DNA of 64,000 nt from Streptomyces poriferorum (GCF_019399235.1 NZ_JAELVH010000005.1:62001-126000); one strand, 5' to 3'; positions 27,335-38,001 are shown, counted from the stretch's first letter. Notes: a model not told the origin generated them from the letters alone. Made by a program: numbers and translations.

Positions 27335-29191
27335 ATGACGCACACGACGCACGAGTTCGATCGCTTCGAGGACGTACGGGCGGCCCTTGCCGATCCGGCC
27401 CTCGTCCCGGAGCGGCCGGCCGCGGCAGACGGCCCGCCCGGGGCGAGTGTCGCCTGGCTGCGCGCCACAGTGGCCCGGTTCAGCCACGGAGAGCCACACC
27501 GGCGACGGCGCGCCCTGGTCGAGGCCGAGCTGGCCCGTCTCGCTCCGGAGTCGCTGCGACAGGCGGCAGCCGTGGTGCCCGGCGAAGACATCCGGTTCAC
27601 GGTGGTGCGTACGCTTGCCGCCGCCCTGGGGATGCCGCGGCCCGCGGCCGTGGCGGAGGCCGTGATCGCGGTGGCCGGGGTCTACTTCGGCGGCGAGGAC
27701 GCAGCCGCCGACGAGGCGGTGGCGAGGCTGGTGAGGTGGCCGGCGGCGCCCACAGAGGTCGGACCGGGCTCCACAGAGGACGGACCTGGTTCCACTCAGG
27801 TGGGGCCTGGTTCCACGCAGGTCGGACCTGGTTCCCCTCAGGTCGGGCCTGGCTGCACGTCGACAGAGGTCGGACCGGGCTCCACAGAGGTCGGGCCCGG
27901 CTGCACGTCGGCCGAGCCTGTGTCCACTCAGGACGGTCCGGGCTCCACGCAGCTCGCACCTGGCTGCCCGTCGCTCGAGCTTGTGTCCACGCAGGTCGTA
28001 CCTGGCACTCCGTCGGCCGGATCCGAGCCCACGGCCGAACCGGTGCCTGTCCCGTTCGACGCCGCTCCGGAGTCCGCGGCCGGTCGCATCGGTCTGCTGG
28101 TCCAGGCGTGCGAGGCGACGGCCGCGCTCGTCGAAACCGCAGCCGGCGACGAGCGGCTTCCGCTGTCCCGGGTCCTGCGGGAGCGGCCGCCCGTACGGAC
28201 CATGCGTCGCGTCGCCGCCGGAGCCACCTGTGTCGCGGGCCGGGAGATCGCCGAGGGCGACGTGGTGCTCCTCGACCTGGCGGCGGCCAACCGCGCGCAT
28301 CCGGTGCCTCTCACCTTCGGCGCCCCGCCCCGCATCTGCCCGGGCAGGGCCCACGCCCTCGCGCTGGCCGACGGACTGCTCCGGCGCCCGCTCACCCCGT
28401 TCGCCCGCCTGCACCGTCGGGCGCACCCACTGCTGCTGCCCAACGCCTGGGACTACGCCTCCGCCGCCGCTCTGGCGGAACAGGGCTTCGCCGCCGTCGG
28501 CACCACCAGCCTGGGTGTCGCCGCTTCGGCCGGTCTGCCGGACGGGGCGGCCGCGACGGCCGAGGCGACCATGAGCCTGGCCCGTCGCCTCGGAAGGGGC
28601 CGATTCCTGTTCACCGTCGATGCCGAAGGCGGGTTCAGCGACGACGTGGCGGAAGTGGCCGCACTGGCACGGGCCCTGTACGAGGCGGGCGCGGCCGGCA
28701 TCAACCTGGAGGACGGCCGCCCCGACGGCACACTCGCGCCGATGGAGTTGCACGCGGCGAAGATCGCCGCCGTCAAACAGGTGGCACCCGCGCTGTTCAT
28801 CAACGCGCGTACCGACACCCACTGGGCGTCCAGCCACGAGGACGAGACCGCGACGCGCCTGGCCCTCTACGAACAGTTCGGCGCCGACGGGGTGTTCGTA
28901 CCCGGGCTGTCGGATCCGGCCGCGATCGCCGAGCTGATATCGGCGCTCGTCGTACCGTTGAACATCCTGTACGCCCCGGGCGGGCCCACGCTTGCCGAAC
29001 TGGCCTCGCTGGGCGTGCGCAGGGTCAGTCTCGGCTCGCTGCTCTACCGCAGGGCACTGGCGGCGGCCGTCACCGCGGCGACCGACATCCGGGACGGTCG
29101 GCCGACGGATCCGGCTGCCCCGTCCTACGCCGAGGTCCAGGCACTGGCGTACGCCCGGCAGGACCGGGACCCCGCGGCGGCGCCTGAGTGA
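27335..29191 (+). CDS. Cytochrome P450-like / isocitrate lyase-PEP mutase fusion protein
   Basis: The 618-residue protein has three parts. Residues 1-137 and about 240-357 are a shortened cytochrome P450: the I-helix LLVQACEATAALV, a K-helix-like RPPVRTMRRV, and the haem-ligand loop LTFGAPPRICPGRAHALALA. The meander before the haem loop is about 15-20 residues short. Residues 140-227 are a repetitive Ser/Thr-Gln-Val-Gly-Pro-Gly insert. Residues about 360-600 are an isocitrate lyase/PEP-mutase TIM barrel (LPNAWD, GTTSLGVAASAG, DAEGGF, INLEDG, INARTD) without the isocitrate lyase KKCG motif. ATG 27335 is preferred because the ArsR palindrome lies upstream. It is probably ArsR-repressed. Whether the P450 part binds haem is uncertain. 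Confidence 0.82.
   Translation: MTHTTHEFDRFEDVRAALADPALVPERPAAADGPPGASVAWLRATVARFSHGEPHRRRRALVEAELARLAPESLRQAAAVVPGEDIRFTVVRTLAAALGMPRPAAVAEAVIAVAGVYFGGEDAAADEAVARLVRWPAAPTEVGPGSTEDGPGSTQVGPGSTQVGPGSPQVGPGCTSTEVGPGSTEVGPGCTSAEPVSTQDGPGSTQLAPGCPSLELVSTQVVPGTPSAGSEPTAEPVPVPFDAAPESAAGRIGLLVQACEATAALVETAAGDERLPLSRVLRERPPVRTMRRVAAGATCVAGREIAEGDVVLLDLAAANRAHPVPLTFGAPPRICPGRAHALALADGLLRRPLTPFARLHRRAHPLLLPNAWDYASAAALAEQGFAAVGTTSLGVAASAGLPDGAAATAEATMSLARRLGRGRFLFTVDAEGGFSDDVAEVAALARALYEAGAAGINLEDGRPDGTLAPMELHAAKIAAVKQVAPALFINARTDTHWASSHEDETATRLALYEQFGADGVFVPGLSDPAAIAELISALVVPLNILYAPGGPTLAELASLGVRRVSLGSLLYRRALAAAVTAATDIRDGRPTDPAAPSYAEVQALAYARQDRDPAAAPE
27752..28015 (+). repeat. 21-bp minisatellite inside the P450-like domain
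   Basis: About twelve in-frame 21-bp units encode heptads such as TEVGPGS, TQVGPGS, TQDGPGS and TQLAPGC. Units near the 5' end are almost identical, and later ones diverge (AEPVS, LELVS), as in an array growing at one side. It interrupts the P450 before the I-helix. Confidence 0.93.
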
Positions 29192-30046
29192 CCTGCGCGT
29201 TTTCCACTGCTGGTGGTGTTCCAGCCGGCCGAGGAACTGGCCGTCGGTGCCCGGGGCATGGTGGACGACGGGCTATTCGAACGCTTTCCCAAGCCGGACA
29301 TCGTCCTGGGCCAGCACGTCGGACCGCTTCCCGCCGGATTCATCGGTCACGGCAACGGGCCGGTGATGGCGGCCGCCGACTCGGTGAACATCACCCTCCA
29401 CGGCCGGGGCGGCCACGGGTCCAGGCCGGAAGCGTCCATCGATCCCGTGCTCATGGCGGCGAACGTGGTCACCCGGCTCCAGGGCATCGTCGCCCGCGAG
29501 GTACCGCCGGCGGAGACGGCCGTGGTGACGGTGGGGCGCCTGAAGGCCGGTACGAAGGAAAACATCATCCCGGAATCCGCCGAGCTGGGCGTCAACATCC
29601 GCGCTTTCACGCCTGCCGTACGCGACCTGGTCCGCAGCGCGGTGGAGCGCATCGTGACGGGGGAGTCGCGGACGAGCGGCGCGCCGAAGCCGCCGGACTT
29701 CACCTGGTTCGCCTCCGCCCCCGCGCTCGTCAGCGAGCCGGAGGCCACGAAGACGACGGTGGCGGCGTTCTCCGAGCACTTCGGCGCCCAGCGGCTGCTG
29801 CCGATGCCGCAGGTGAACGCGAGCGAGGACGTGGGTGTGTTCGGTGAGGCGCTCGGCGTGCCCACGGTGTTCTGGTTCTGGGGCGGGCTGGAGGCGGAAT
29901 CGACGAGCGCGGCGTTCACCGAGGGACGCGTGGACGAGCTGCCGAGCAACCACTCGGCAGCTTTCGCCCCCGTCGTCGAGCCGACACTGAGCACCGGCGT
30001 GGAAGCGCTGGTCGTCGCCGCGTTGACCTGGCTCGGCAAGGTGTGA
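29192..30046 (+). pseudogene. M20 family amidohydrolase, N-terminal third missing
   Basis: The sequence opens directly after the stop of the fusion gene, in the same frame, with FPLLVVFQPAEE. This is the middle of an M20/amidohydrolase (normally about residue 120-140). The metal ligands in FQPAEE and the QHVGPLP histidine, the dimerisation domain (GRGGHGSRPEASIDP) and the C-terminal NHSAAFAP histidine are present. The N-terminal H-x-C-G-H-D motif and its strand are absent. A GTG at 29213 could give a 277-residue product, but it could not form the dinuclear metal site. The junction near 29195 looks like a deletion breakpoint. Confidence 0.88.
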
Positions 30047-30131
30047 CGGCAGCGCACCCACCCAGCGGGCCGGACGCTCATCGCGGAATACCGGCTCGAC
30101 CCGGCTGCCCTCGGTCAGAGATCCTTCGGCC

Positions 30132-30683
30132 ATGGAGTTCCTCTGTTACCACCGAGACCGGCCCGGCTCCCTTCCGCTGCGTGAAGAGCTGCAGGAAGAG
30201 CACTGGTCCTACATGGACCCGTATGCGAAGGAGATGATCGCCAGGGGCCCGACCTTCGCCCACGACGACGACGAGGTGCCCACCGGAAGCGTGCACATCG
30301 TCGACCTGCCCGGCCCCGCCGCTGCCCGCACGTTCGCCTTCGACGAGCCGAACTACCAGGCCGGTGTCTACCGTGACGTGCTGCTGCGGAGGTGGCGCAA
30401 CCTGCTGGGGCGCACCATGTGGGACTTCCCCGGCGGTCACAGCGGCGGCAACCGGTACCTGGTGATCGGCCTCGGCGCGGGGGAGCCCGCAGACCTCGCG
30501 GTGCCGCCGCGCCGGGACGAGCTGATCGCTTACGGGCCGCTGCTTTCCGACGACGGTACGACCTGGCTGGGCACGGCGGCATTGATACGGGCGCCGGATC
30601 CGGACACGGCACGCGCCGTCCTGACGCCGGACCGGTACGCCGGGATCGAGGTGCATACCTGGGAGTTCGGCGGACGGCGCTGA
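30132..30683 (+). CDS. Tandem YciI-like protein
   Basis: The 183-residue protein contains two YciI-like (dimeric ferredoxin-fold) halves. The first runs from FLCYHRDRPGSLPLREELQE to VYRDVLLRRW, with the HDDD and AFDEPNYQAG elements typical of YciI. The second runs from RYLVIGLGAG to YAGIEVHTWEFGG. The fused halves would make an intramolecular dimer. YciI proteins are small oxidoreductase- or hydrolase-like enzymes of mostly unknown reaction. No operon partner is evident. Confidence 0.82.
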   Translation: MEFLCYHRDRPGSLPLREELQEEHWSYMDPYAKEMIARGPTFAHDDDEVPTGSVHIVDLPGPAAARTFAFDEPNYQAGVYRDVLLRRWRNLLGRTMWDFPGGHSGGNRYLVIGLGAGEPADLAVPPRRDELIAYGPLLSDDGTTWLGTAALIRAPDPDTARAVLTPDRYAGIEVHTWEFGGRR

Positions 30684-30836
30684 CAGCCCGCAGACGCGGC
30701 ATCAAGCACCACGGCACAGCCCCGCAAGGAGCTGCGGCTCCGTGGTCTCGGCTGGATGGAGCAGGGCGACGCGCGGCTTGCGGAGCAGCGGGCGAAGCTG
30801 GATTCTCCACCGGGCTCACGTCTCAGGAGTACTTCC

Positions 30837-32009
30837 GTGCTGCTTCCAGGCTCCCCGCAGGTCCGCCTGCCCCTTGCCGCCCTGCTGGCCGCCGCCTGCA
30901 CGGCCGGGCTGATGCTCTCTCCCGCCCACGCCGCAGAGGCCCCCGCCGACCACGACCGCGCGCTGCGAAGGCAGTTGCAGGAACTGACCGACGCGCCGGG
31001 CGGGCCGCCCGGAGTGATCGCCGTCCTCGAAAGGGAGCACCGCACCGAGGTCTTCCGGGCGGGCGTCGCCGACACCGGCGCCGTCCGCCCGATCGGGACG
31101 ACCGACCACATGCGTATCGCCAGCACCGCCAAGGCGTACAGCGGCGCGGTCTCCCTCCAGCTCGTCGACCGGGGGAGGCTGCGGCTGAACGACACCATCG
31201 GCCAGGTGCTGCCCCGGCTGCCGCGTGCCTGGCACCGGGTCACACTGCGACAGCTGCTGAACCACACCAGCGGGCTGCCGGACTACACCGCGGACCCGGA
31301 GTTCCTGGCCCTGGTGACCGCGGACCCCCGGCGCCGATTCGACTCCCGGCGGCTGCTGGACTTCGTCGCCGCCGAGCCGCTCGCGTTCCGTCCGGGGGCC
31401 CGGTACGCCTACTCCAACTCCGACAACATCGCCGTGGCGCTGATGGCGGAGGCGGTGACAGGACGCCGCTACGAGGATCTGCTCGCCCAACTCGTGTACC
31501 GCCCGCTCCGGATGCGCGACACCAGCCTTCCGCAGGGCTACCGGATGCCCGAGCCGTACATGCACGGCTACGACGTCACCCCGCCGAACCCGCCCGAGGA
31601 CGTCAGCGAGGTGCTCAGCGCCTCGGGGGTGTGGGCGTCGGGCGGGATCATCTCGACGCCGAAGGACATGACGTCGTTCATCCGTGGTTACGCCGGCGGG
31701 ACGCTGATCACCGACCGGACCCGGCGTCAGCAGCTGAACTGGGTGAACGGAGCCTCCGAACCCGCGGGCCCGGGCGCGAACAAGGCAGGCCTGGCCCTCT
31801 TCCGCTACACGACCCGCTGCGGTGCGGTCTACGGCCACACGGGTAACTTTCCCGGCTACACGCAACTGGTCGCCGCCACACCGGACGGCAAGCGGTCGCT
31901 GACCTTCTCCCTGACCACCCAGGTGAACAGGACGAACAAGCCGGAACTGCTGCAGCGGCTGCGCACCGTGGAGGAGAACTTCGTCTGCGCACTCCTGCGC
32001 AAGCGGTGA
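30837..32009 (+). CDS. Secreted serine hydrolase, D-alanyl-D-alanine carboxypeptidase family (S12)
   Basis: The 390-residue protein from GTG 30837 (AGGAG 7 bases upstream) has a signal peptide (about 1-32, ending AHA-AEA). The penicillin-binding motifs are STAK (IASTAKAYS), YSN (RYAYSNSDN) and HTG (VYGHTGNFPG), the S12/class C beta-lactamase set. Members include the Streptomyces R61 DD-peptidase and esterases. Longer upstream starts (from 30756) would bury the signal peptide. It acts outside the membrane on peptidoglycan or small esters. Confidence 0.92.
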   Translation: MLLPGSPQVRLPLAALLAAACTAGLMLSPAHAAEAPADHDRALRRQLQELTDAPGGPPGVIAVLEREHRTEVFRAGVADTGAVRPIGTTDHMRIASTAKAYSGAVSLQLVDRGRLRLNDTIGQVLPRLPRAWHRVTLRQLLNHTSGLPDYTADPEFLALVTADPRRRFDSRRLLDFVAAEPLAFRPGARYAYSNSDNIAVALMAEAVTGRRYEDLLAQLVYRPLRMRDTSLPQGYRMPEPYMHGYDVTPPNPPEDVSEVLSASGVWASGGIISTPKDMTSFIRGYAGGTLITDRTRRQQLNWVNGASEPAGPGANKAGLALFRYTTRCGAVYGHTGNFPGYTQLVAATPDGKRSLTFSLTTQVNRTNKPELLQRLRTVEENFVCALLRKR

Positions 32010-32147
32010 CCCGGGCGGGACGAGAGGCCCCCGAACCCCGTGAACCCCTCCCGCGGAACCCGCGGGCGTACCCGGCACAACCATCCCTGCCGCCCGCGAG
32101 TCCTAACAAGTGGGAGCAAACCGCTCCTGGAGACACAAGGGGGATAT

Positions 32148-32597
32148 ATGAGAAGCCTGCGTAATGTCGCGGTCGTCGGGGCGGTGGGCGCGCTGGTGGC
32201 GGGTGCCACGGTCATGGGCGCCACGGCAGCATCTGCCGCACCCAACGTCACACCTCAGGGCGTCTGCGGCAGTGCCTACAAGACCGTGAACTCGGTGCCC
32301 GTCGGCTCACTGGGCACGGTCTACCTGACGTATAACGCCAAGAACGGGAAGAACTGCGTCGCGACCATCCGTACCAACCCCGGTACGGCCAAGGACATGT
32401 CCACGTACATCTACGTGCCCGACACCGACGAGTGGGCCGGGGACTCCGGGAACTACACGTCGTACGCGGGGCCGGCCTACGTCTACGGCAAGGGCCACTG
32501 CGTGAGCTGGGGCGGCAACATCGCCAACGTGTACGTGTCCGTGGACAACTCCAACTGCGCCGCGCGCACGGAACACCGGGTCACGGAAATCCGCTGA
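32148..32597 (+). CDS. Small secreted protein, spore-associated protein A-like
   Basis: The 149-residue protein has a signal peptide (1-31, ending ASA-APN). The mature domain begins VTPQGVCGSAYKTVNSVPVG, continues LGTVYLTYNAKNGKNCVATI, and ends with CVSWGG and SNCAART. Four cysteines probably make two disulphides. This pattern resembles the Streptomyces spore-associated protein SapA family, judged from memory of that family. A strong AAGGGGG ribosome site precedes the ATG. It would be exported and could be deposited on spores or the wall. Confidence 0.78.
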   Translation: MRSLRNVAVVGAVGALVAGATVMGATAASAAPNVTPQGVCGSAYKTVNSVPVGSLGTVYLTYNAKNGKNCVATIRTNPGTAKDMSTYIYVPDTDEWAGDSGNYTSYAGPAYVYGKGHCVSWGGNIANVYVSVDNSNCAARTEHRVTEIR

Positions 32598-32669
32598 CCC
32601 GGTCGTACGAAGGGGGCGCTCCGGCCCGCGGACGGTGCGGCTGATGCCCATCTTCCCGCCGGGTCCCGG

Positions 32670-32715
32670 CCGCCGCCTCGCATCGTCCGGTCTACGGGAC
32701 GATGCGAGGCGGCGG
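32670..32715. terminator. Bidirectional terminator
   Basis: A perfect 19-bp stem (32670-32688 with 32697-32715) has an 8-base loop. It lies between the convergent spore-associated-like and LLM oxidoreductase genes and would serve both strands. Confidence 0.88.
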
Positions 32716-32752
32716 TCACGACCGGCGGACCGCCGCCTTCTGGAACCGCTGC

Positions 32753-33643
32753 CTACAACTCGTCCCCGAAGGCCGCGGCCAGGGCGCGCCACTCGGCTCG
32801 CGGCAGCCCCGCGCCGCCCCGGTCGGCGGTGAGTACCTGGAGAGCGACGTGATCGGCACCGGCGTCGAGGTACTGCCCGGCCCGTGTCCTCACCTGCTCG
32901 GCGTCGCCCAGGGCGAAGAGGGCGTCGAGGAGGCGAATGCTCCCGCCGTCCTCGAAGTCGCTCTCCGCGAACCCCAGCCGCAGCAGGTTGTCGGTGTAGT
33001 TCGGCAGCTGCAGGTACATCGCCAGCATGGTCCGCGCGGTGGTGCGCGCCCGGTCGAGGTCGGTGTCGAGCACGACGGAGAGTTCCGGGGCGAGCAGAGC
33101 GTCGGGGCCCAGTGCTTCGCGGGCTTCCGCCGTGTGCTCGGTGGTGACGAGATAGGGGTGGGCACCCAGCGCGCGCCCCGCCGCGAGCTTCAGCATCTTC
33201 GGGCCGAGCGCTGCCAGCACACGATGCCCGGGGTCCACCGGCGGGGTGGCGGAGTCCAGTGCGTCGAGGTAGGCGACCATCGCGCTGTACGGCTTCGCGT
33301 ACTGCGGGACCATCGGACCGTGGCTGACGCCCAGCCCGAGGACGAGGCGCCCGCGGGCGTCCGCGTCGAGCCGCGCGATGCGGGCCGCCACATCCGCCGC
33401 GGGGTGGTCCCAGATACTGAGGATCCCCGTGGCGACGGTGATCGAACGGGTGGCGTCGACGACAGCGGCGGCATCGTCGGGCGAGGGACTGCCCCCGATC
33501 CAGAGCGTGCCGTACCCGAGGTCCTCGAGCTCGGTCACCGCCTGGGTGATGGCCGCCTTCCCCGCGTCGTCCGCCCGAGACCGGTGCAGGGCCCCGCTCC
33601 AGATGCCGATCCGCCCGAATGCGCCACGTGTGTCAGAAGTCAT
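32753..33643 (-). CDS. LLM class F420-dependent oxidoreductase
   Basis: The 296-residue luciferase-like TIM barrel begins GRIGIWSGALHRSR and has LEDLGYGTLWIGGSPSPDDA, VATGILSIWDHPAADVAARI, VLGLGVSHGP and VLAALGPKMLKLAA, typical of the F420-dependent subgroup in actinobacteria. It probably reduces or oxidises a small molecule with F420. Substrate unknown. It is monocistronic and convergent with the upstream small secreted protein. Confidence 0.92.
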   Translation of the reverse strand: MTSDTRGAFGRIGIWSGALHRSRADDAGKAAITQAVTELEDLGYGTLWIGGSPSPDDAAAVVDATRSITVATGILSIWDHPAADVAARIARLDADARGRLVLGLGVSHGPMVPQYAKPYSAMVAYLDALDSATPPVDPGHRVLAALGPKMLKLAAGRALGAHPYLVTTEHTAEAREALGPDALLAPELSVVLDTDLDRARTTARTMLAMYLQLPNYTDNLLRLGFAESDFEDGGSIRLLDALFALGDAEQVRTRAGQYLDAGADHVALQVLTADRGGAGLPRAEWRALAAAFGDEL

Positions 33644-33707
33644 GCTGTGATCAACAGCGAATCGTGCCGGCTATTCCCACGCGGCGGGTGACGCCCCCGT
33701 CCGGCCG

Positions 33708-34592
33708 TCAGAGGGTGTTGTTGGCAAGGGCCAGAAGGCGGCCACTGTCCCCGCTGAACCGGTCGCGGTCCACCGCGCCGGAGACCCCGCTCACCGAACC
33801 TGAGTCGGTGTACTGCCAGAAGGTCCAGTACGGGAAACCGCCCGGGATGGAGGGACTGGACGCGCCGGTCCAGTGCGCGACGAACAGAGGACTGCGGGCG
33901 GACATGCCGCCCCAGCCGCCCGTGCAGGTGTTCCACCAGCTCGGACCGGTGTAGATGACGACGTCGCGTCCGGTCTTCGCCCTGTACGTGGTGGAGAAGT
34001 CGAGAATCCACGACCGCATGGCCGAGACCGACTTGCCGGAGCAGCCGCCTTCGAGGTCGAGCATGCCGGGCAGCGTCAGGTTGTCCCGCGACCAGCCCCC
34101 GCCGTTGCCCGCGAAGTACTTCGCCTGCGCCGCGCCGCTGGACAGGCCGGGACGGGCGAAGTGGTAGGCGCCTCGGATCACCTTTGCCTGGTGGGCGTGG
34201 AGGTAGTTGGCGCTGAACGTGGGGTCCTTGTACGTGGTCGACTCCGTGGCCTTGATGTAGGCGAACGCGATGCCGGCCGACTTCACCGACGACCAGTTGA
34301 TCGTTCCCTGGTAGTGGGAAACGTCGATGCCCGCCTGGGTGGCCTGAGTGGACGCGCTGCCCTCGGCCCCGAACTCGATCTGGCGTGTGTCCGCCGTGAA
34401 GCTCTCCGCGTCCGCGAGATATCCGGCGCCCATGTATCCGTCGCCGAGGGGGATGGCGCTGCTGGAGGGCAGCGGCGCTGCTGCCGCCGTGCCGGAAGGA
34501 ACTCCCGGGCCGAGGGCCGTGACCAAGCTGAACGCGCCGGCCACCATCAGCTTGCGCCGCATGGATCCGGGGCGGTGGGTTCGAGATGACAA
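33708..34592 (-). CDS. Secreted GH25 lysozyme (muramidase)
   Basis: The 294-residue protein has a twin-arginine-like leader (MRRKLMVAGAFSLV) and a GH25 barrel (about 85-290). Signature residues are GIDVSHYQG (catalytic Asp), AYIKATE, RGAYHFARP, GMLDLEGG (catalytic Glu), FWQYTDSG and DRDRF. It cleaves the beta-1,4 bond between MurNAc and GlcNAc. TTG at 34592 is the best start because AGGAGG lies 7 bases upstream. An internal ATG at 34562 is the alternative. It is probably used for wall remodelling or lysis of competitors. Confidence 0.94.
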   Translation of the reverse strand: MSSRTHRPGSMRRKLMVAGAFSLVTALGPGVPSGTAAAAPLPSSSAIPLGDGYMGAGYLADAESFTADTRQIEFGAEGSASTQATQAGIDVSHYQGTINWSSVKSAGIAFAYIKATESTTYKDPTFSANYLHAHQAKVIRGAYHFARPGLSSGAAQAKYFAGNGGGWSRDNLTLPGMLDLEGGCSGKSVSAMRSWILDFSTTYRAKTGRDVVIYTGPSWWNTCTGGWGGMSARSPLFVAHWTGASSPSIPGGFPYWTFWQYTDSGSVSGVSGAVDRDRFSGDSGRLLALANNTL

Positions 34593-34840
34593 CGCAGTCC
34601 TCCTGGGTGACGGCCGAATTCGGGGAGCCGTGCGCCGCCGGTTCTCGTCCCGCCGACGTCACGTCCTGATGCAAAGAGTTACGAACGAGGAGAGGTTCGT
34701 CCCCCGGCGCGCCGCGGACGGGCCCCCGACGTGGCATTCGGATGACCCCGCGTGCGGGAGTGATGTGGGGGCACGTTCGGAAGAACGACATTGCATCCCG
34801 GGTGGTCCGCATGGATGCTGACTGGCCGGAGGCGATGAAG

Positions 34841-35329
34841 ATGACCAGCGTGGTGTTGAAGCTGTCGGTGCGCGACCTGGTGCATGCCGACCTCGCGTCC
34901 TGCGGGTGGTCGGGGTCCGCACACCACCTGGCCGGCGTCGCGACGCAGCTGGAGCGTGCCCGGCTCGGCGAGGTCGACTACCTCGCGGTCTGCACTCCCA
35001 CGGACGTTCCCGTCGCGAAGGCCGGCATCGACTACCGGGTCAAGGACGGCGTCGGCACCCTCTGGCAGCTGGCTGTCCACCCGGCTCTGCAGTCGTGCGG
35101 GATCGGCACCTTCCTCGTCGAAGCGGCGGAACTCCGGATGAGGAACCGTGGCCTCCGCCACGCCGAGCTCGGCGTGGAAGAAAGCAACCCCCGGGCCCGG
35201 GCACTGTACGAACGACTGGGATACGTCGCGTACGACCGCCGTCCCGACGCGTGGGACGAGCGGGCGCCGGACGGGTCGCTGCGTCGCTACGAGACGATGT
35301 GCACGCTGATGTGCAAGGAACTCCCGTAG
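34841..35329 (+). CDS. GNAT family N-acetyltransferase
   Basis: The 162-residue protein contains the A motif WQLAVHPALQSCGIGTFLVE and the B motif LGVEESNPRARALYERLGYV. GGAGG lies 8-12 bases before ATG 34841, which is preferred over ATG 34835. The gene is convergent with the methyltransferase gene at 35465, across a short repeat block. Substrate unknown. Confidence 0.9.
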   Translation: MTSVVLKLSVRDLVHADLASCGWSGSAHHLAGVATQLERARLGEVDYLAVCTPTDVPVAKAGIDYRVKDGVGTLWQLAVHPALQSCGIGTFLVEAAELRMRNRGLRHAELGVEESNPRARALYERLGYVAYDRRPDAWDERAPDGSLRRYETMCTLMCKELP

Positions 35330-35370
35330 GGTCCGGCCGCCCGATTGGCCCGTCCACGACCGCGTGGCCC

Positions 35371-35412
35371 CGCGCCCAGGCCCCCGCGCCCAGGCCCCCG
35401 AGCCCAAGCCTC
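35371..35412. repeat. 14-bp tandem repeat between convergent genes
   Basis: cgcgcccaggcccc occurs twice exactly (35371-35398), followed by a degenerate third unit (cgagcccaagcctc). It lies between the acetyltransferase and methyltransferase stop codons. Confidence 0.75.
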
Positions 35413-35464
35413 CGAGCCTGCCGATCGAGGCGGTGCCGGAGCTGAACACCTTGAACACCCAAGA

Positions 35465-36190
35465 TCACGGACGGCGTGCCAGGAACACGAACTCCCTTCC
35501 CGGCCGGTCGGGTGCATCGCGGACTTCCTCCACCACGTACCCCCGCGCGATCAGATCCTGCTCGACCTCCTCCCGTTCCCGGAAGCGCAACGTCGAATCC
35601 GACGTGAGGACCTGCCCGTCCGCCGCGAACCGGTAGGTCCAGCGGAACGTCACCAACGGCCCGCTGACCTCGACCAGCTCGACCCAGCTCTCGACCGGGC
35701 CGACGGACGGAATCCGCGTGACACGGTACGAGTGCTCGCGGGTCCACTCCTCCCAGGCACGCCCGGCCGGATCGCGCGTCTCGAAGACCAGGCGCCCGCC
35801 GGGCCGCAGCGCTTCATGCGCTCCCCGCAGCGTTCCCTCCCATGCTTCCGGGGCCGCGATGGCCTGGGCGACGTTCGCGGTCATCGTCGCGAGATCGACT
35901 TGGAGCGGGGGGAGGCCCGTCGCATCGCCATGGATCCATCGGACCCGTGCACCGTCCTGCTTGGCCCGGGCGACTTCGAGGGAGGCCAGGGCCGGATCAA
36001 CGCCGACGACGTCGATCCCGCGGCCGGCCAGGAGAAGCGCGAACACCCCTGTTCCGCAGCCGATGTCCAGGACACGGCGTGCCTCGGCCTCCTCCGCGAT
36101 CCTGAGATAGGCGGCGAGATCGGTGCGGTCGGGATCGAGCACATCGTAGAGCGCGGCGAGTCGTGGATGCGCGAAGCAGTCGTCAGCCAT
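35465..36190 (-). CDS. Class I SAM-dependent methyltransferase
   Basis: The 241-residue protein has motif I ARRVLDIGCGTGVFALLLAG, motif II VVGVDPALASLEVAR, GDATGLPPL, and a post-motif LRPGGRLVFETRDPAGRAWE. The C-terminal half is a beta-sheet region that ends GREFVFLARRP. The overall layout resembles small actinobacterial methyltransferases of unknown substrate. ATG 36190 was taken from the start of conserved sequence (MADDCFAHPRLAALYDVLDP). Confidence 0.92.
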   Translation of the reverse strand: MADDCFAHPRLAALYDVLDPDRTDLAAYLRIAEEAEARRVLDIGCGTGVFALLLAGRGIDVVGVDPALASLEVARAKQDGARVRWIHGDATGLPPLQVDLATMTANVAQAIAAPEAWEGTLRGAHEALRPGGRLVFETRDPAGRAWEEWTREHSYRVTRIPSVGPVESWVELVEVSGPLVTFRWTYRFAADGQVLTSDSTLRFREREEVEQDLIARGYVVEEVRDAPDRPGREFVFLARRP

Positions 36191-36318
36191 GCGTGCGAAC
36201 GTACGCAGAACAGGGCTTCGGCAGCCACCGGGTTTCTGCCCCGGTCGACGGCGCGCGCGGCACGGCCCCGGCAAGGCGTACAGCGGACCGGTGGCGACGA
36301 CAGCCCGGGCGCACCGGA

Positions 36319-37910
<1,592 letters not shown>

Positions 37911-37924
37911 CCTCAGGGGTGAAG

Positions 37925-37954
37925 CGGGCCGCCGGAGTACGCTCCGGCGGCCCG
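37925..37954 (+). terminator. Terminator after the cold-shock gene
   Basis: CGGGCCGCCGGAG pairs perfectly with CTCCGGCGGCCCG across a TACG tetraloop, 15 bases after the stop codon. Confidence 0.9.
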
Positions 37955-38001
37955 TCAGACGTTCCGGGGCACTCGCACGTGGACACTCGCCATCAACGGC
38001 C

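Noticed and set aside
27752-28015. Possible CRISPR-like or intergenic satellite array
   Set aside because: The units are contiguous without spacers, in frame, and part of the P450-like coding sequence.
33708-34700. Possible c-di-AMP riboswitch upstream of the GH25 lysozyme
   Set aside because: The space before the TTG start is too short, and no matching conserved core was seen.
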